Assembly (NCBI GenBank): GCA_035308165.1
Contig: DATGHC010000033.1
Coordinates: forward strand, 1 to 64,000
Length of the DNA stretch: 64,000 nucleotides
Source: DASTCZ01 sp035308165
GTDB taxonomy: Bacteria; Acidobacteriota; Terriglobia; Acidiferrales; UBA7541
Direction of reading: 5' to 3'
Below the pieces are notes generated by a model that did not search any database, had not been told where the DNA came from, and worked only from the letters and a program-made list of their open reading frames with translations. Position 1 is the stretch's first letter. Every line of letters starts with the position of its first letter. The position numbers were made by a program, and so were the translations under genes. This document shows positions 50,394 to 58,262 of this stretch, piece after piece.

Positions 50394-53300
50394 ATGGTAA
50401 GCGCTTACAAAAACGGGTTCCGCATTGTTTCCGCGGCGATGATCGCCATCCTGCTGTGTGCCGTGCCGGGATTTGCGCAACGTGGAGGACGGGGAGGGGG
50501 AGGACAGGATGCTTTCCGTTTTCGCTTCGTTGGACCCTCAGTAGGCAATCGCGTGGCCTCGGTTGCTGGAGTTCCGGGAGACGAGAGCACGTACTACGCC
50601 GGGGCGGCTTCGGGGGGCGTGTGGAAGACTTCGGATGGCGGGAACAGTTGGGCTCCAATTTTTGATAGCCAGCCAGTGGCGGCGATTGGCGCGCTGGCCG
50701 TGGCTGCGTCCGACCCCAGCATCGTGTGGGCGGGAACGGGTGAAGCATGGGCCATTCGCGACAGCGATGTGATGGGCGACGGGGTCTACAAATCCGTAGA
50801 CGCGGGAAAAAGTTGGACGCATATGGGACTGGACGAGACAGGGCGCATTGGGCGTGTGGTGATAAATCCCAAGAATCCCGACAATGTTTTTGTCTGCGCC
50901 CTGGGACGATTGACTGGGCCGCAACAGGAGCGCGGCGTATATCGAACGACCGACGGTGGACAACACTGGGAGCGCGTCCTTTTCGCCGATGAAAAAACGG
51001 GCTGCTCGGGGCTATCGATGGACTCGCACAATTCGCGCACTCTTTTTGCCGGAATGTGGCAAGTGGAAATGCACACGTACGGAGAATTCAGCGGAGGCCC
51101 GGGCAGCGGAGTTTATGTTTCACACGACGGCGGTACGAAGTGGACGAAAATTGAAGGGCGGGGAATGCCCAAGCCGCCTGTGGGCAAGATCGATGTGGCG
51201 GTTGCGCCAAGCGATCCCAACCGCGTGTATGCGCTGATCCAAACACCCGACCAGGGATCATTATGGAGATCGGACAATGGCGGCGATGAATGGCGTGTGG
51301 TGAATTGGGATCGGGCACTGATTGGGCGCGCGGGATATTACATCCGGCTCGCTGTTTCGCCCACGAATGAGGATGAAATTTTGGTGTCGGATAGCGCCTT
51401 CTTGCATTCCGTGGATGGAGGGGAAACATTTCACTCCGTCCCCTGGGGCGGCGACAACCACGACATCTGGATCGATCCGACGAATCCTGACCGGTTTGCG
51501 ATCAGCGACGACGGCGGAGTAAACATTACCACCGTACATGGCCGCGGATTCCATCGCGTTCAACTTCCCATCGGGCAGATGTATCACGTTGCCGTGGACG
51601 ATCAAATTCCTTACTACGTTTACGGGAATATGCAGGACGACGGGACGATGCGCGGGCCGAGCACTTCCGGCGCCGGCCGGGGATTCGGAGGCGACACGGA
51701 TTGGGATCACGGGATGGGAGGGTGCGAGTCCGGATTCACGCTGCCCGATCCTACGGACCCGAACATTGTTTGGGCCACCTGTTACGGCGACGAAGTGACT
51801 CGCTGGGACGCGAAGACCAAAGAGGCGCGGTCGGTGAGCCCGTGGTATCACACTCTGGATTCGCCGCCGAACGACACCAAGTACCGCTGCCACTGGACGC
51901 CCCCGTTGGCAATTGATCCATTCGATCACAACACGGTCTATTACGGATGCCAGGTCATCTGGAAAACTACCAACGGCGGAAATAGTTGGACGGTGATTAG
52001 TCCCGATTTGTCCACGAAAGACGCGAGCCGCATTGTTCCTTCCGGAGGAATCGTTGGAGACAACCTGGGACAATTCTATGGGGAAGTAGTTTTCGCCATT
52101 GCTCCATCGCAGAAACAGAAGGGGCTTATTTGGGCGGGAACGAATGACGGGCAGGTCTGGTACACGAAGGATGGCGGCGCCAACTGGAATAATGTCAGCA
52201 AAAATATCTCCGGCATGCCCGCGTGGGGAACCATTGCATGCATCGAGCCCTCCCATTTCGATGCGGGAACTGCGTACGTTGTCGTCGACCTTCACTTGAT
52301 GGACGACCGGGATCCTTACATCTACAAGACGACTGACTTTGGAGCGACCTGGACGCGAATCAACAGCGATTTGCCGACGAAGCATCCGCTCGCATATGCC
52401 AAGAGCATCGCCGAAGATCCCACCCACAAGGGTTTGATCTTCGCGGGGACAGGGAACGGCTTCTATTATTCGCAGGATGATGGCGGGCACTGGACATCAT
52501 TGCAGGCGGGTTTGCCGCATGCCCCGGTGACCTGGATCGTGGTTCAGAAGCATTATCACGACCTGGTGGTTTCGACGTATGGGCGGGGATTCTACATTCT
52601 CGACGACATTTCACCGCTGGAACAGGGCGGCGGGACGGCGGACGGTCCGGTGCAATTCCTTGCGCCGCGGGAAGCCTACCGGTCCGGCCGCGGTGGGCGC
52701 GCCATCCTGAATTACACGTTGAAGCAGGCATCCAAAGACCCAGTGCAAATTCAGGTGCAGGATGCCAGCGGCGCATTGATCCGTCAAATGAATGCCGGAG
52801 GCCGAGGAGGATTGAACCGCGCAAGCTGGGATTTGCGCTATGACGGGCCGCGACTGATCGCTTTGCGCACCACTCCTCCTGAGAATCCGCACATCTGGGA
52901 GGAGCCCCGGTTCCGAGGACAGGATTCGCGGCCGATTACGCACTGGGGAATGTCTCCCAATCAGCCGGGTCCGGTGGTTGCGCCCGGAAAATACACGGTG
53001 AAATTGACCGTGGATGGACAGACATCCACACAAACCGTGCAGGTATTGAAGGATCCCAAAGTAAGCACCTCCGACGCGGACCTCGAAGCCTCAGTGAAAA
53101 TGCAACTTCGCATTCGCGACGACATCAACAAAAGCTCCGACATGGTGAATCAGATGGAGTGGATGCGGAGACAGCTGGATGATGCGGAGCGGGCGCTTCG
53201 CACGAACAAAGACAAGGCCGATCTGCTGAAGAGTGTCATGGCGATGGATGAGAAGATTCAGGGCGTCGAATATAAAATACTAAATAAGGCGCTGACTACC

Positions 53301-53615
53301 AGTGACGACAAATACTTCATCGAAGCTTACAAAGTCTATTTCAACTTGATGTGGCTCAATGGAGAAGTGGGCCCGGGGGCCGGCGACGTGGCTGGAGGCG
53401 CGAACTTCGCGCCAACCGAGACGTCCCGCAATCTGTTGGACATGATTGAGAAGGATCTTGCTGCGGCGACGACGGAATACCGCGGACTGATGGATAAGGA
53501 CCTTCCGGCGTTCAATCGTTCACTTGCAGAACACGGCGTTTCTCCGTTGGTGGCGGCGATCCCGGTGTCCAACTCAGAGAAAGGTGACGCCGGGGATACT
53601 CGGGAGCCCGACTGA
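50394..53615 (+). CDS. Secreted Asp-box beta-propeller protein (VPS10/sortilin-like)
   Basis: A 1073-residue exported protein: signal peptide (about 1-29, ending VPGFAQ), a Gly/Arg-rich spacer, and an extended propeller with about ten Asp-box motifs of the S/T-x-D-x-G-x-x-W type, such as KTSDGGNSW, KSVDAGKSW, RTTDGGQHW, VSHDGGTKW, RSDNGGDEW, YTKDGGANW and KTTDFGATW. A C-terminal region with a beta domain (LNYTLKQASKDPVQIQVQDA) and a helical part follows. The family is often annotated as glycosyl hydrolase, but no catalytic residues can be named; binding or scaffolding is equally likely. ATG 50394 has GAGGGGAG 6-8 nt upstream. A hairpin terminator follows. Confidence 0.85.
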   Translation: MVSAYKNGFRIVSAAMIAILLCAVPGFAQRGGRGGGGQDAFRFRFVGPSVGNRVASVAGVPGDESTYYAGAASGGVWKTSDGGNSWAPIFDSQPVAAIGALAVAASDPSIVWAGTGEAWAIRDSDVMGDGVYKSVDAGKSWTHMGLDETGRIGRVVINPKNPDNVFVCALGRLTGPQQERGVYRTTDGGQHWERVLFADEKTGCSGLSMDSHNSRTLFAGMWQVEMHTYGEFSGGPGSGVYVSHDGGTKWTKIEGRGMPKPPVGKIDVAVAPSDPNRVYALIQTPDQGSLWRSDNGGDEWRVVNWDRALIGRAGYYIRLAVSPTNEDEILVSDSAFLHSVDGGETFHSVPWGGDNHDIWIDPTNPDRFAISDDGGVNITTVHGRGFHRVQLPIGQMYHVAVDDQIPYYVYGNMQDDGTMRGPSTSGAGRGFGGDTDWDHGMGGCESGFTLPDPTDPNIVWATCYGDEVTRWDAKTKEARSVSPWYHTLDSPPNDTKYRCHWTPPLAIDPFDHNTVYYGCQVIWKTTNGGNSWTVISPDLSTKDASRIVPSGGIVGDNLGQFYGEVVFAIAPSQKQKGLIWAGTNDGQVWYTKDGGANWNNVSKNISGMPAWGTIACIEPSHFDAGTAYVVVDLHLMDDRDPYIYKTTDFGATWTRINSDLPTKHPLAYAKSIAEDPTHKGLIFAGTGNGFYYSQDDGGHWTSLQAGLPHAPVTWIVVQKHYHDLVVSTYGRGFYILDDISPLEQGGGTADGPVQFLAPREAYRSGRGGRAILNYTLKQASKDPVQIQVQDASGALIRQMNAGGRGGLNRASWDLRYDGPRLIALRTTPPENPHIWEEPRFRGQDSRPITHWGMSPNQPGPVVAPGKYTVKLTVDGQTSTQTVQVLKDPKVSTSDADLEASVKMQLRIRDDINKSSDMVNQMEWMRRQLDDAERALRTNKDKADLLKSVMAMDEKIQGVEYKILNKALTTSDDKYFIEAYKVYFNLMWLNGEVGPGAGDVAGGANFAPTETSRNLLDMIEKDLAAATTEYRGLMDKDLPAFNRSLAEHGVSPLVAAIPVSNSEKGDAGDTREPD

Positions 53616-53652
53616 GCAAAGCGTCAGGAATCAGAATTCAGATGCGGTAAAG

Positions 53653-53678
53653 GCGGAGCGGGAAGTGTTCCGCTCCGC
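53653..53678 (+). terminator. Predicted hairpin terminator before the hydroxyproline operon
   Basis: A perfect 9-bp stem GCGGAGCGG/CCGCTCCGC with an 8-nt loop, followed by TTGCCTCATT. It separates the Asp-box gene from the operon starting at 53706. Confidence 0.6.
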
Positions 53679-53705
53679 TTGCCTCATTGTCATAGAATAT
53701 TTCCA

Positions 53706-54656
53706 ATGACCCAATCGACCCAACATGTCCACGTGGTGGATTCGCATACCGGCGGCGAGCCTACCCGCGTAGTGGTCAGCGGAGGTCCTGACCTTGGCGT
53801 GGGGCCGCTCGCGGGGCGGCTGGCGAAATTTCGCGATGAGCATGATGCTTGGCGATCGGCCCTGGTTAACGAGCCGCGCGGGTCGGATGTGATGGTCGGA
53901 GCGCTACTTTGCAAGCCCCACGATCCCTCGTGCGCGGCCGGAGTAATTTTTTTCAACAATACCGGGTATTTGGGCATGTGCGGGCACGGGACCATCGGGC
54001 TGATGGTCACACTTGCGCGGTTGGGCCGCATTAACCCGGGGACGCACCGGATCGAGACGCCGGTTGGAGTTGTCGAAGCGCGTCTTCACGACGGCGGCGC
54101 AGTCACGGTGCGAAACATCCCCTGCTATCGCTACTCCAAGGATTCCGCCGTCACCATCGAAGACTTAGGGATTTTCACCGGCGACGTAGCATGGGGGGGC
54201 AACTGGTTCTTCATCATGCATACTCACAAATTTGAAATTTCGCTGCGCAATGTGGATCAGCTCACCGACTTCGCCTGGTGCGTCCGGCACCAGCTTCCCT
54301 TACAGGGGATCACCGGCGTGGAGGGAGCGGAGATTGACCACATCGAACTTTCCGGGCCGGCACAGAAAGCTTACGCCGACAGCAAGAATTTCGTCCTTTG
54401 CCCGGGAAAAATGTACGACCGCTCACCCTGCGGCACAGGAACCTCTGCGAAATTGGCCTGCCTTTACCAAGACGGTAAGTTGAAAGAGGGGCAGATTTAT
54501 CGCCAGGAAGGAATTCTGGGCAGCGTTTTCGAGGGCAGCGTGGAAATCCGCGACGGGAAAATTATTCCAAGCATTCAAGGCTCCGCATATATCACAGGTG
54601 AGGCGGACCTGAATCTCGATCCACAGGATCCATTTTGTTACGGCATCCGGACGTGA
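53706..54656 (+). CDS. lhpA: 4-hydroxyproline 2-epimerase (proline racemase family)
   Basis: A 316-residue cytoplasmic enzyme that inverts the alpha carbon of trans-4-hydroxy-L-proline to give cis-4-hydroxy-D-proline. The two catalytic cysteines are present: Cys92 in YLGMCGHGTIG and Cys242 in YDRSPCGTGTS, and the N-terminal DSHTGGEPTRVVVSGGP is the family signature. Having two catalytic cysteines fits proline racemase or hydroxyproline epimerase rather than the Thr-containing L-3-hydroxyproline dehydratases. The downstream dehydrogenase, deaminase and semialdehyde dehydrogenase support hydroxyproline as substrate. ATG 53706 was chosen at the conserved start; no clear ribosome site is visible. 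Confidence 0.93.
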   Translation: MTQSTQHVHVVDSHTGGEPTRVVVSGGPDLGVGPLAGRLAKFRDEHDAWRSALVNEPRGSDVMVGALLCKPHDPSCAAGVIFFNNTGYLGMCGHGTIGLMVTLARLGRINPGTHRIETPVGVVEARLHDGGAVTVRNIPCYRYSKDSAVTIEDLGIFTGDVAWGGNWFFIMHTHKFEISLRNVDQLTDFAWCVRHQLPLQGITGVEGAEIDHIELSGPAQKAYADSKNFVLCPGKMYDRSPCGTGTSAKLACLYQDGKLKEGQIYRQEGILGSVFEGSVEIRDGKIIPSIQGSAYITGEADLNLDPQDPFCYGIRT

Positions 54657-54659
54657 CCT

Positions 54660-55784
54660 GTGGCTGCTCCTGATGTCCTGATCATCGGCGCCGGAATCGT
54701 GGGTGCGGCGTGCGCCGCGGAGTGCGCGCGCGAGGGGCTCTCGGTCAACGTGGTGGAAGCGGAAGTGGTTGGCGGCGGCGCCACTGCAGCGGGGATGGGG
54801 CACCTGGTTGTAATGGACGACTCCGAGGCGCAATTTGCACTAACGCGTTATTCCGTGAAACTTTGGTCCGAGCTGGCGCGCGAATTGCCCGGTGACGCGG
54901 AGTTTGCAAATTGCGGAACGATCTGGGTCGCGGCAGACGAAGAGGAGATGAGTTTTCTTCCTGCCAAGCGCGATTATTACGTTTCGCGCGGGGTGCGTGC
55001 GGAAATTCTGGATGCGCGCTCACTGGCTGAGGCGGAGCCGAATTTGCGCGCTGGCCTGACCGGCGGACTATTGGTGCGCGACGATTGTGTCCTTTATCCC
55101 CCATGCGCGGCGCAGTTCTTGATGCAGCAGGCACAGGCGCGCGGGGCGCGTCTGGAAATCGGCAACCGGGTTGCCGAAATTGAAAGCGATGGCGTGCGGA
55201 TGGAAAATGGCACGCGCGTACAAGCGGGAATCATTGTCAACGCCACAGGAAGCGCGGCAGCGCAGCTGACTCCGGGGGCGCAAGTCCGTCCGCGCAAAGG
55301 CCATTTGGTGATTACGGACCGCTACAAAGGTTTGGTGCGGCATCAACTGGTTGAACTGGGCTACCTGAAGAGCGCGCATTCCGTCAGCACGGATTCCGTG
55401 GCCTTCAATGTTCAGCCGCGCCCCACAGGGCAGTTGTTGATTGGTTCGTCGAGGCAGTATGGAAATGACGACCGCAGAGTTGACTCCGCGCTGCTGTCCC
55501 GAATGTTGAACCGCGCGGAAGAATTCATGCCGGCGCTCGGCGGGATATCGGCGATTCGAACCTGGACGGGATTTCGGGCGGCGACTCCAGACAAATTGCC
55601 TCTGATCGGAAAGTGGCCCGAGCACGAGAAATTGTTTATGGCCGCGGGACATGAAGGGCTGGGCATCACAACTTCATTGGCAACGGGCAAACTTCTAGCG
55701 GATGAAATCATGAAGCGTGACTCGGCGATCCCGCGTGGACCCTATTCGCCCGAGAGAAAATTTGATGACCCGCACCAGCACTGA
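54660..55784 (+). CDS. lhpB: FAD-dependent D-hydroxyproline dehydrogenase, beta-type subunit (DAO-like)
   Basis: A 374-residue DadA/glycine-oxidase-like flavoprotein. It opens with the Rossmann motif VLIIGAGIVGAACAAECARE, holds VVEAEVVGGGATAAGMGHLV, the segment RKGHLVITDRYKGLVRHQLV, and ends with the second FAD contact LFMAAGHEGLGITTSLATGK. In the multi-subunit D-hydroxyproline dehydrogenase this subunit carries the amine-oxidising site, turning cis-4-hydroxy-D-proline into a pyrroline-4-hydroxy-2-carboxylate. It starts with GTG 54660, three bases after the epimerase stop, and overlaps the next gene by 20 nt. Subunit names follow the Pseudomonas system and are my assignment by homology. Confidence 0.9.
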   Translation: MAAPDVLIIGAGIVGAACAAECAREGLSVNVVEAEVVGGGATAAGMGHLVVMDDSEAQFALTRYSVKLWSELARELPGDAEFANCGTIWVAADEEEMSFLPAKRDYYVSRGVRAEILDARSLAEAEPNLRAGLTGGLLVRDDCVLYPPCAAQFLMQQAQARGARLEIGNRVAEIESDGVRMENGTRVQAGIIVNATGSAAAQLTPGAQVRPRKGHLVITDRYKGLVRHQLVELGYLKSAHSVSTDSVAFNVQPRPTGQLLIGSSRQYGNDDRRVDSALLSRMLNRAEEFMPALGGISAIRTWTGFRAATPDKLPLIGKWPEHEKLFMAAGHEGLGITTSLATGKLLADEIMKRDSAIPRGPYSPERKFDDPHQH

Positions 55785-56025
55785 CAGCGTGACGATTCGA
55801 GTGAACGGCGCTACCGTGACTGTGCCTAGAGGAGCGACTGTTGCTGCTGCGGTATATGCCTCTGGAGTCGCGCGATTCCGCCGATCAGTGACCGGCGAGC
55901 CTCGCGGACCCCTGTGCGGCATGGGGATATGCTTCGAGTGCCGCGTGACGATTGATGGCCGCTCACATGCCAAGAGCTGCCAGACACTGTGTGGTGACGG
56001 CATGGATGTGCGAACCGATGCCTGA
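55765..56025 (+). CDS. lhpF: Small [2Fe-2S] ferredoxin-like subunit of D-hydroxyproline dehydrogenase
   Basis: An 86-residue protein with VTIRVNGATVTVPRGATVAA at the start and a cluster-binding motif GPLCGMGICFECRVTIDG with the last Cys in AKSCQT (C-x4-C-x2-C ... C). This is the plant-type/SoxA-like [2Fe-2S] domain found as a small electron-transfer subunit in heterotrimeric amine dehydrogenases. ATG 55765 overlaps the upstream gene by 20 nt and the stop overlaps the next start by 8 nt, so expression is tightly coupled. Confidence 0.9.
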   Translation: MTRTSTDSVTIRVNGATVTVPRGATVAAAVYASGVARFRRSVTGEPRGPLCGMGICFECRVTIDGRSHAKSCQTLCGDGMDVRTDA

Positions 56026-57286
56026 AGCCGGCAATCGGTTTGATGTGCTGGTGGTTGGCGCGGGGCCCGCAGGGATTGCGGCGGCATGCGCGGCGGCGGA
56101 ATCAGGAGCGCGTGTCGGCGTGGTGGACGACAACCCCGGGCCGGGTGGGCAGATCTGGCGCGGGCTTTCTGAGCATGCGCCGACGCCGCAGGCTGCGGCG
56201 TGGCGAGCGCGGCTCCAGGGCGCGGGCGTCACCCTCCTTTCCGGCGCCACAGTTATTTCGCAGCCGGCGCGTGGCATGGTTGTGGCGGAAACGTGGAATC
56301 GAACTCTGGAGTTGGAGTTCGACAAGCTCATATTGGCAACCGGCGCTCGCGAGCGATTCCTGCCATTTCCTGGATGGACACTACCGGGCGTGATGGGAGC
56401 GGGCGGATTGCAGGCGCTGGTGAAGTCGGGACTGGCGATTGCAGGCAAGCGAGTGGTGATCGCTGGGAGTGGGCCACTGCTTCTGGCGGTGGCAGACTAT
56501 CTGCGCAAGCACGGCGCGCGGATCTCGCTTATTGCCGAGCAGGCGCGGCCGCGCAGCGTCCGCCAATTTGCCATCAGGTTGCTGCGTCATCCGGCGAAGG
56601 CGTGGCAAGCACTACGATTGAGGGCTTCACTGGCCGGCGCGCCCTATCGCTTGGGAATGTGGCCCGTGCAGGCGGGCGGCGCGGAGAAACTCGAATGCGT
56701 GGATCTTTTCAGTGCAGGGCGAAAGACGCGAGTTGAGTGTGACTATCTGGCTTGCGGATTTCACCTGGTGCCGAACACCGAACTTGCAGAACTGCTCGGC
56801 TGTGAATTGAAGGGCGGATACGTTCGCGTGAATGAGATGCAGGAAACTTCGACAAATGGAATTTATTGTGCGGGCGAGCCGGTAGGAATTGGCGGCGTGG
56901 AAACGGCGATAGTCGAGGGTCAAATTGCAGGGTATGCCGCGACCGGGAATAATGCGCGAACGCAGTCGCTGTACGGCCAGCGCTCTGCGGCCAGGAAGTT
57001 TGCAGAGTTGCTTGAGCAGACGTTTGCACTGCGCGACGAGCTTCGCAAATTACCTGCGGCCGATACCTTGGTTTGCCGGTGCGAAGACGTGACCTTTGAG
57101 CGGCTCGCGCGACACACATCGTGGAGGAGCGCCAAACTCCAAACTCGTTGCGGCATGGGTCCGTGCCAGGGACGCGTGTGCGGGCCCGCGGTGGAATTTA
57201 TTTTTGGATGGAAAGTGGAATCGACGCGTCCGCCGATTTTCCCAGCGCGTGTGGAATCGTTGGCAGGCGCACCAGCGTCGAAATAA
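56018..57286 (+). CDS. lhpE: FAD/NAD(P)-binding [2Fe-2S] subunit of D-hydroxyproline dehydrogenase (alpha-type)
   Basis: A 422-residue pyridine-nucleotide-disulfide-oxidoreductase-like subunit. It begins FDVLVVGAGPAGIAAACAAA, followed by GVVDDNPGPGGQIWRG, a second nucleotide motif KRVVIAGSGPLLLAVADYLR, and GIYCAGEPVGIGGVETAIVE. The C-terminal domain is BFD-like with cysteines in LVCRCEDVTFERLA and CGMGPCQGRVCGPA, binding another [2Fe-2S] cluster. With the two upstream products it forms the heterotrimeric dehydrogenase, passing electrons from the amine flavin to an acceptor. ATG 56018 was chosen because it overlaps the upstream stop and begins MPEAGNRFDVLVV. Confidence 0.9.
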   Translation: MPEAGNRFDVLVVGAGPAGIAAACAAAESGARVGVVDDNPGPGGQIWRGLSEHAPTPQAAAWRARLQGAGVTLLSGATVISQPARGMVVAETWNRTLELEFDKLILATGARERFLPFPGWTLPGVMGAGGLQALVKSGLAIAGKRVVIAGSGPLLLAVADYLRKHGARISLIAEQARPRSVRQFAIRLLRHPAKAWQALRLRASLAGAPYRLGMWPVQAGGAEKLECVDLFSAGRKTRVECDYLACGFHLVPNTELAELLGCELKGGYVRVNEMQETSTNGIYCAGEPVGIGGVETAIVEGQIAGYAATGNNARTQSLYGQRSAARKFAELLEQTFALRDELRKLPAADTLVCRCEDVTFERLARHTSWRSAKLQTRCGMGPCQGRVCGPAVEFIFGWKVESTRPPIFPARVESLAGAPASK

Positions 57287-57326
57287 CCGGGTGCGCCCCA
57301 AAATTCGAAGAAAAGAGGAAGCGAGA

Positions 57327-58232
57327 ATGAACTGGAAAGGCGTGATGCCCGCAATTACAACCTGCTTCGACGCCGATTTGAAGGTGGATGCGGCGTTTAT
57401 CGCGCAGCACGCGCGATGGATGGTGGAAAGTGGCTGCACTGCGATAATTCCGCTGGGGTCGCTCGGCGAAGGCGCCACGCTGGATTTTGACGAGAAGCTG
57501 CAAGTGATTGATGCTTGTCTGCGCGGAGTGGATAAGGGCGCGCCTGTCGCTCCGGCGATTTCCGCGCTGCGCACCACGGACGCGGTGAAATTGGCAAAAG
57601 CCGCGGCGGATCGAGGCTGCTCCGGGCTGATGGTGCTGCCCCCCTACGTATACAAAGGTGATTGGCGCGAAATGAAATCGCACGTGGCGGCCGTGATTCG
57701 CGCCACGCCGCTTCCGTGCATGCTCTATAACAATCCAATTTCCTACGGAACTGATTTTCTGCCGGAGCAAATCGCTGAACTGGCCAAGGAACATGAGAAT
57801 CTCCGCGCTGTGAAGGAATCGAGCGCGGATGTTCGGCGGATCACCGCTATTCGCGCGCTGCTGGGCGACCGGCTTCAAATATCTGCCGGGGTGGATGACT
57901 TGATTCTTGAAGCGATGGGCGCCGGCGCGGTGGGTTGGGTGGCCGGGCTTGTGAACGCCATGCCGCGTGAATCGGTGCAGCTTTTCGATCTCGTGATGCA
58001 CGGCGAACGCGAGAAGGCCTTTGAGCTTTATCGCTGGTTCCTGCCGCTGTTGCGAATGGATACGGTGCCCAAGTTTGTGCAGTTGATTAAATTAGTGCAG
58101 CAGGAATTGGGCAAGGGCAGTGCACAGGTCCGTGCCCCGCGATATGAAGTGATTGGCGCAGAGTTGGAAGAAGCCCGCGCCACGATCCACCATGCGCTTT
58201 CGGCCAGACCCGCGCTTGCGGCCGCGCACTGA
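57327..58232 (+). CDS. lhpC: DapA-family deaminase (1-pyrroline-4-hydroxy-2-carboxylate deaminase type)
   Basis: A 301-residue TIM-barrel class I lyase of the dihydrodipicolinate synthase/N-acetylneuraminate lyase family. It opens with GVMPAITTCFDADLKVD. The Schiff-base Lys163 is in LRAVKESSADVRR, Tyr134 in MLYNNPISYGT, and GSLGEGATLDFDEK replaces the usual GTTGE motif. In hydroxyproline catabolism this enzyme removes water and ammonia from 1-pyrroline-4-hydroxy-2-carboxylate to give 2-oxoglutarate semialdehyde. The assignment over other DapA-family lyases rests on the operon. ATG 57327 has AGAGGA upstream. Confidence 0.9.
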   Translation: MNWKGVMPAITTCFDADLKVDAAFIAQHARWMVESGCTAIIPLGSLGEGATLDFDEKLQVIDACLRGVDKGAPVAPAISALRTTDAVKLAKAAADRGCSGLMVLPPYVYKGDWREMKSHVAAVIRATPLPCMLYNNPISYGTDFLPEQIAELAKEHENLRAVKESSADVRRITAIRALLGDRLQISAGVDDLILEAMGAGAVGWVAGLVNAMPRESVQLFDLVMHGEREKAFELYRWFLPLLRMDTVPKFVQLIKLVQQELGKGSAQVRAPRYEVIGAELEEARATIHHALSARPALAAAH

Positions 58233-58262
58233 CGTAGGATTCCGGCCAAGGGGGAATGAGAC

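Noticed and set aside
51261..52490. 409-codon minus-strand reading opposite the Asp-box propeller gene
   Set aside because: Long but with shadow-like composition (Arg, Val, Pro runs), and the opposite strand encodes clear Asp-box motifs throughout.
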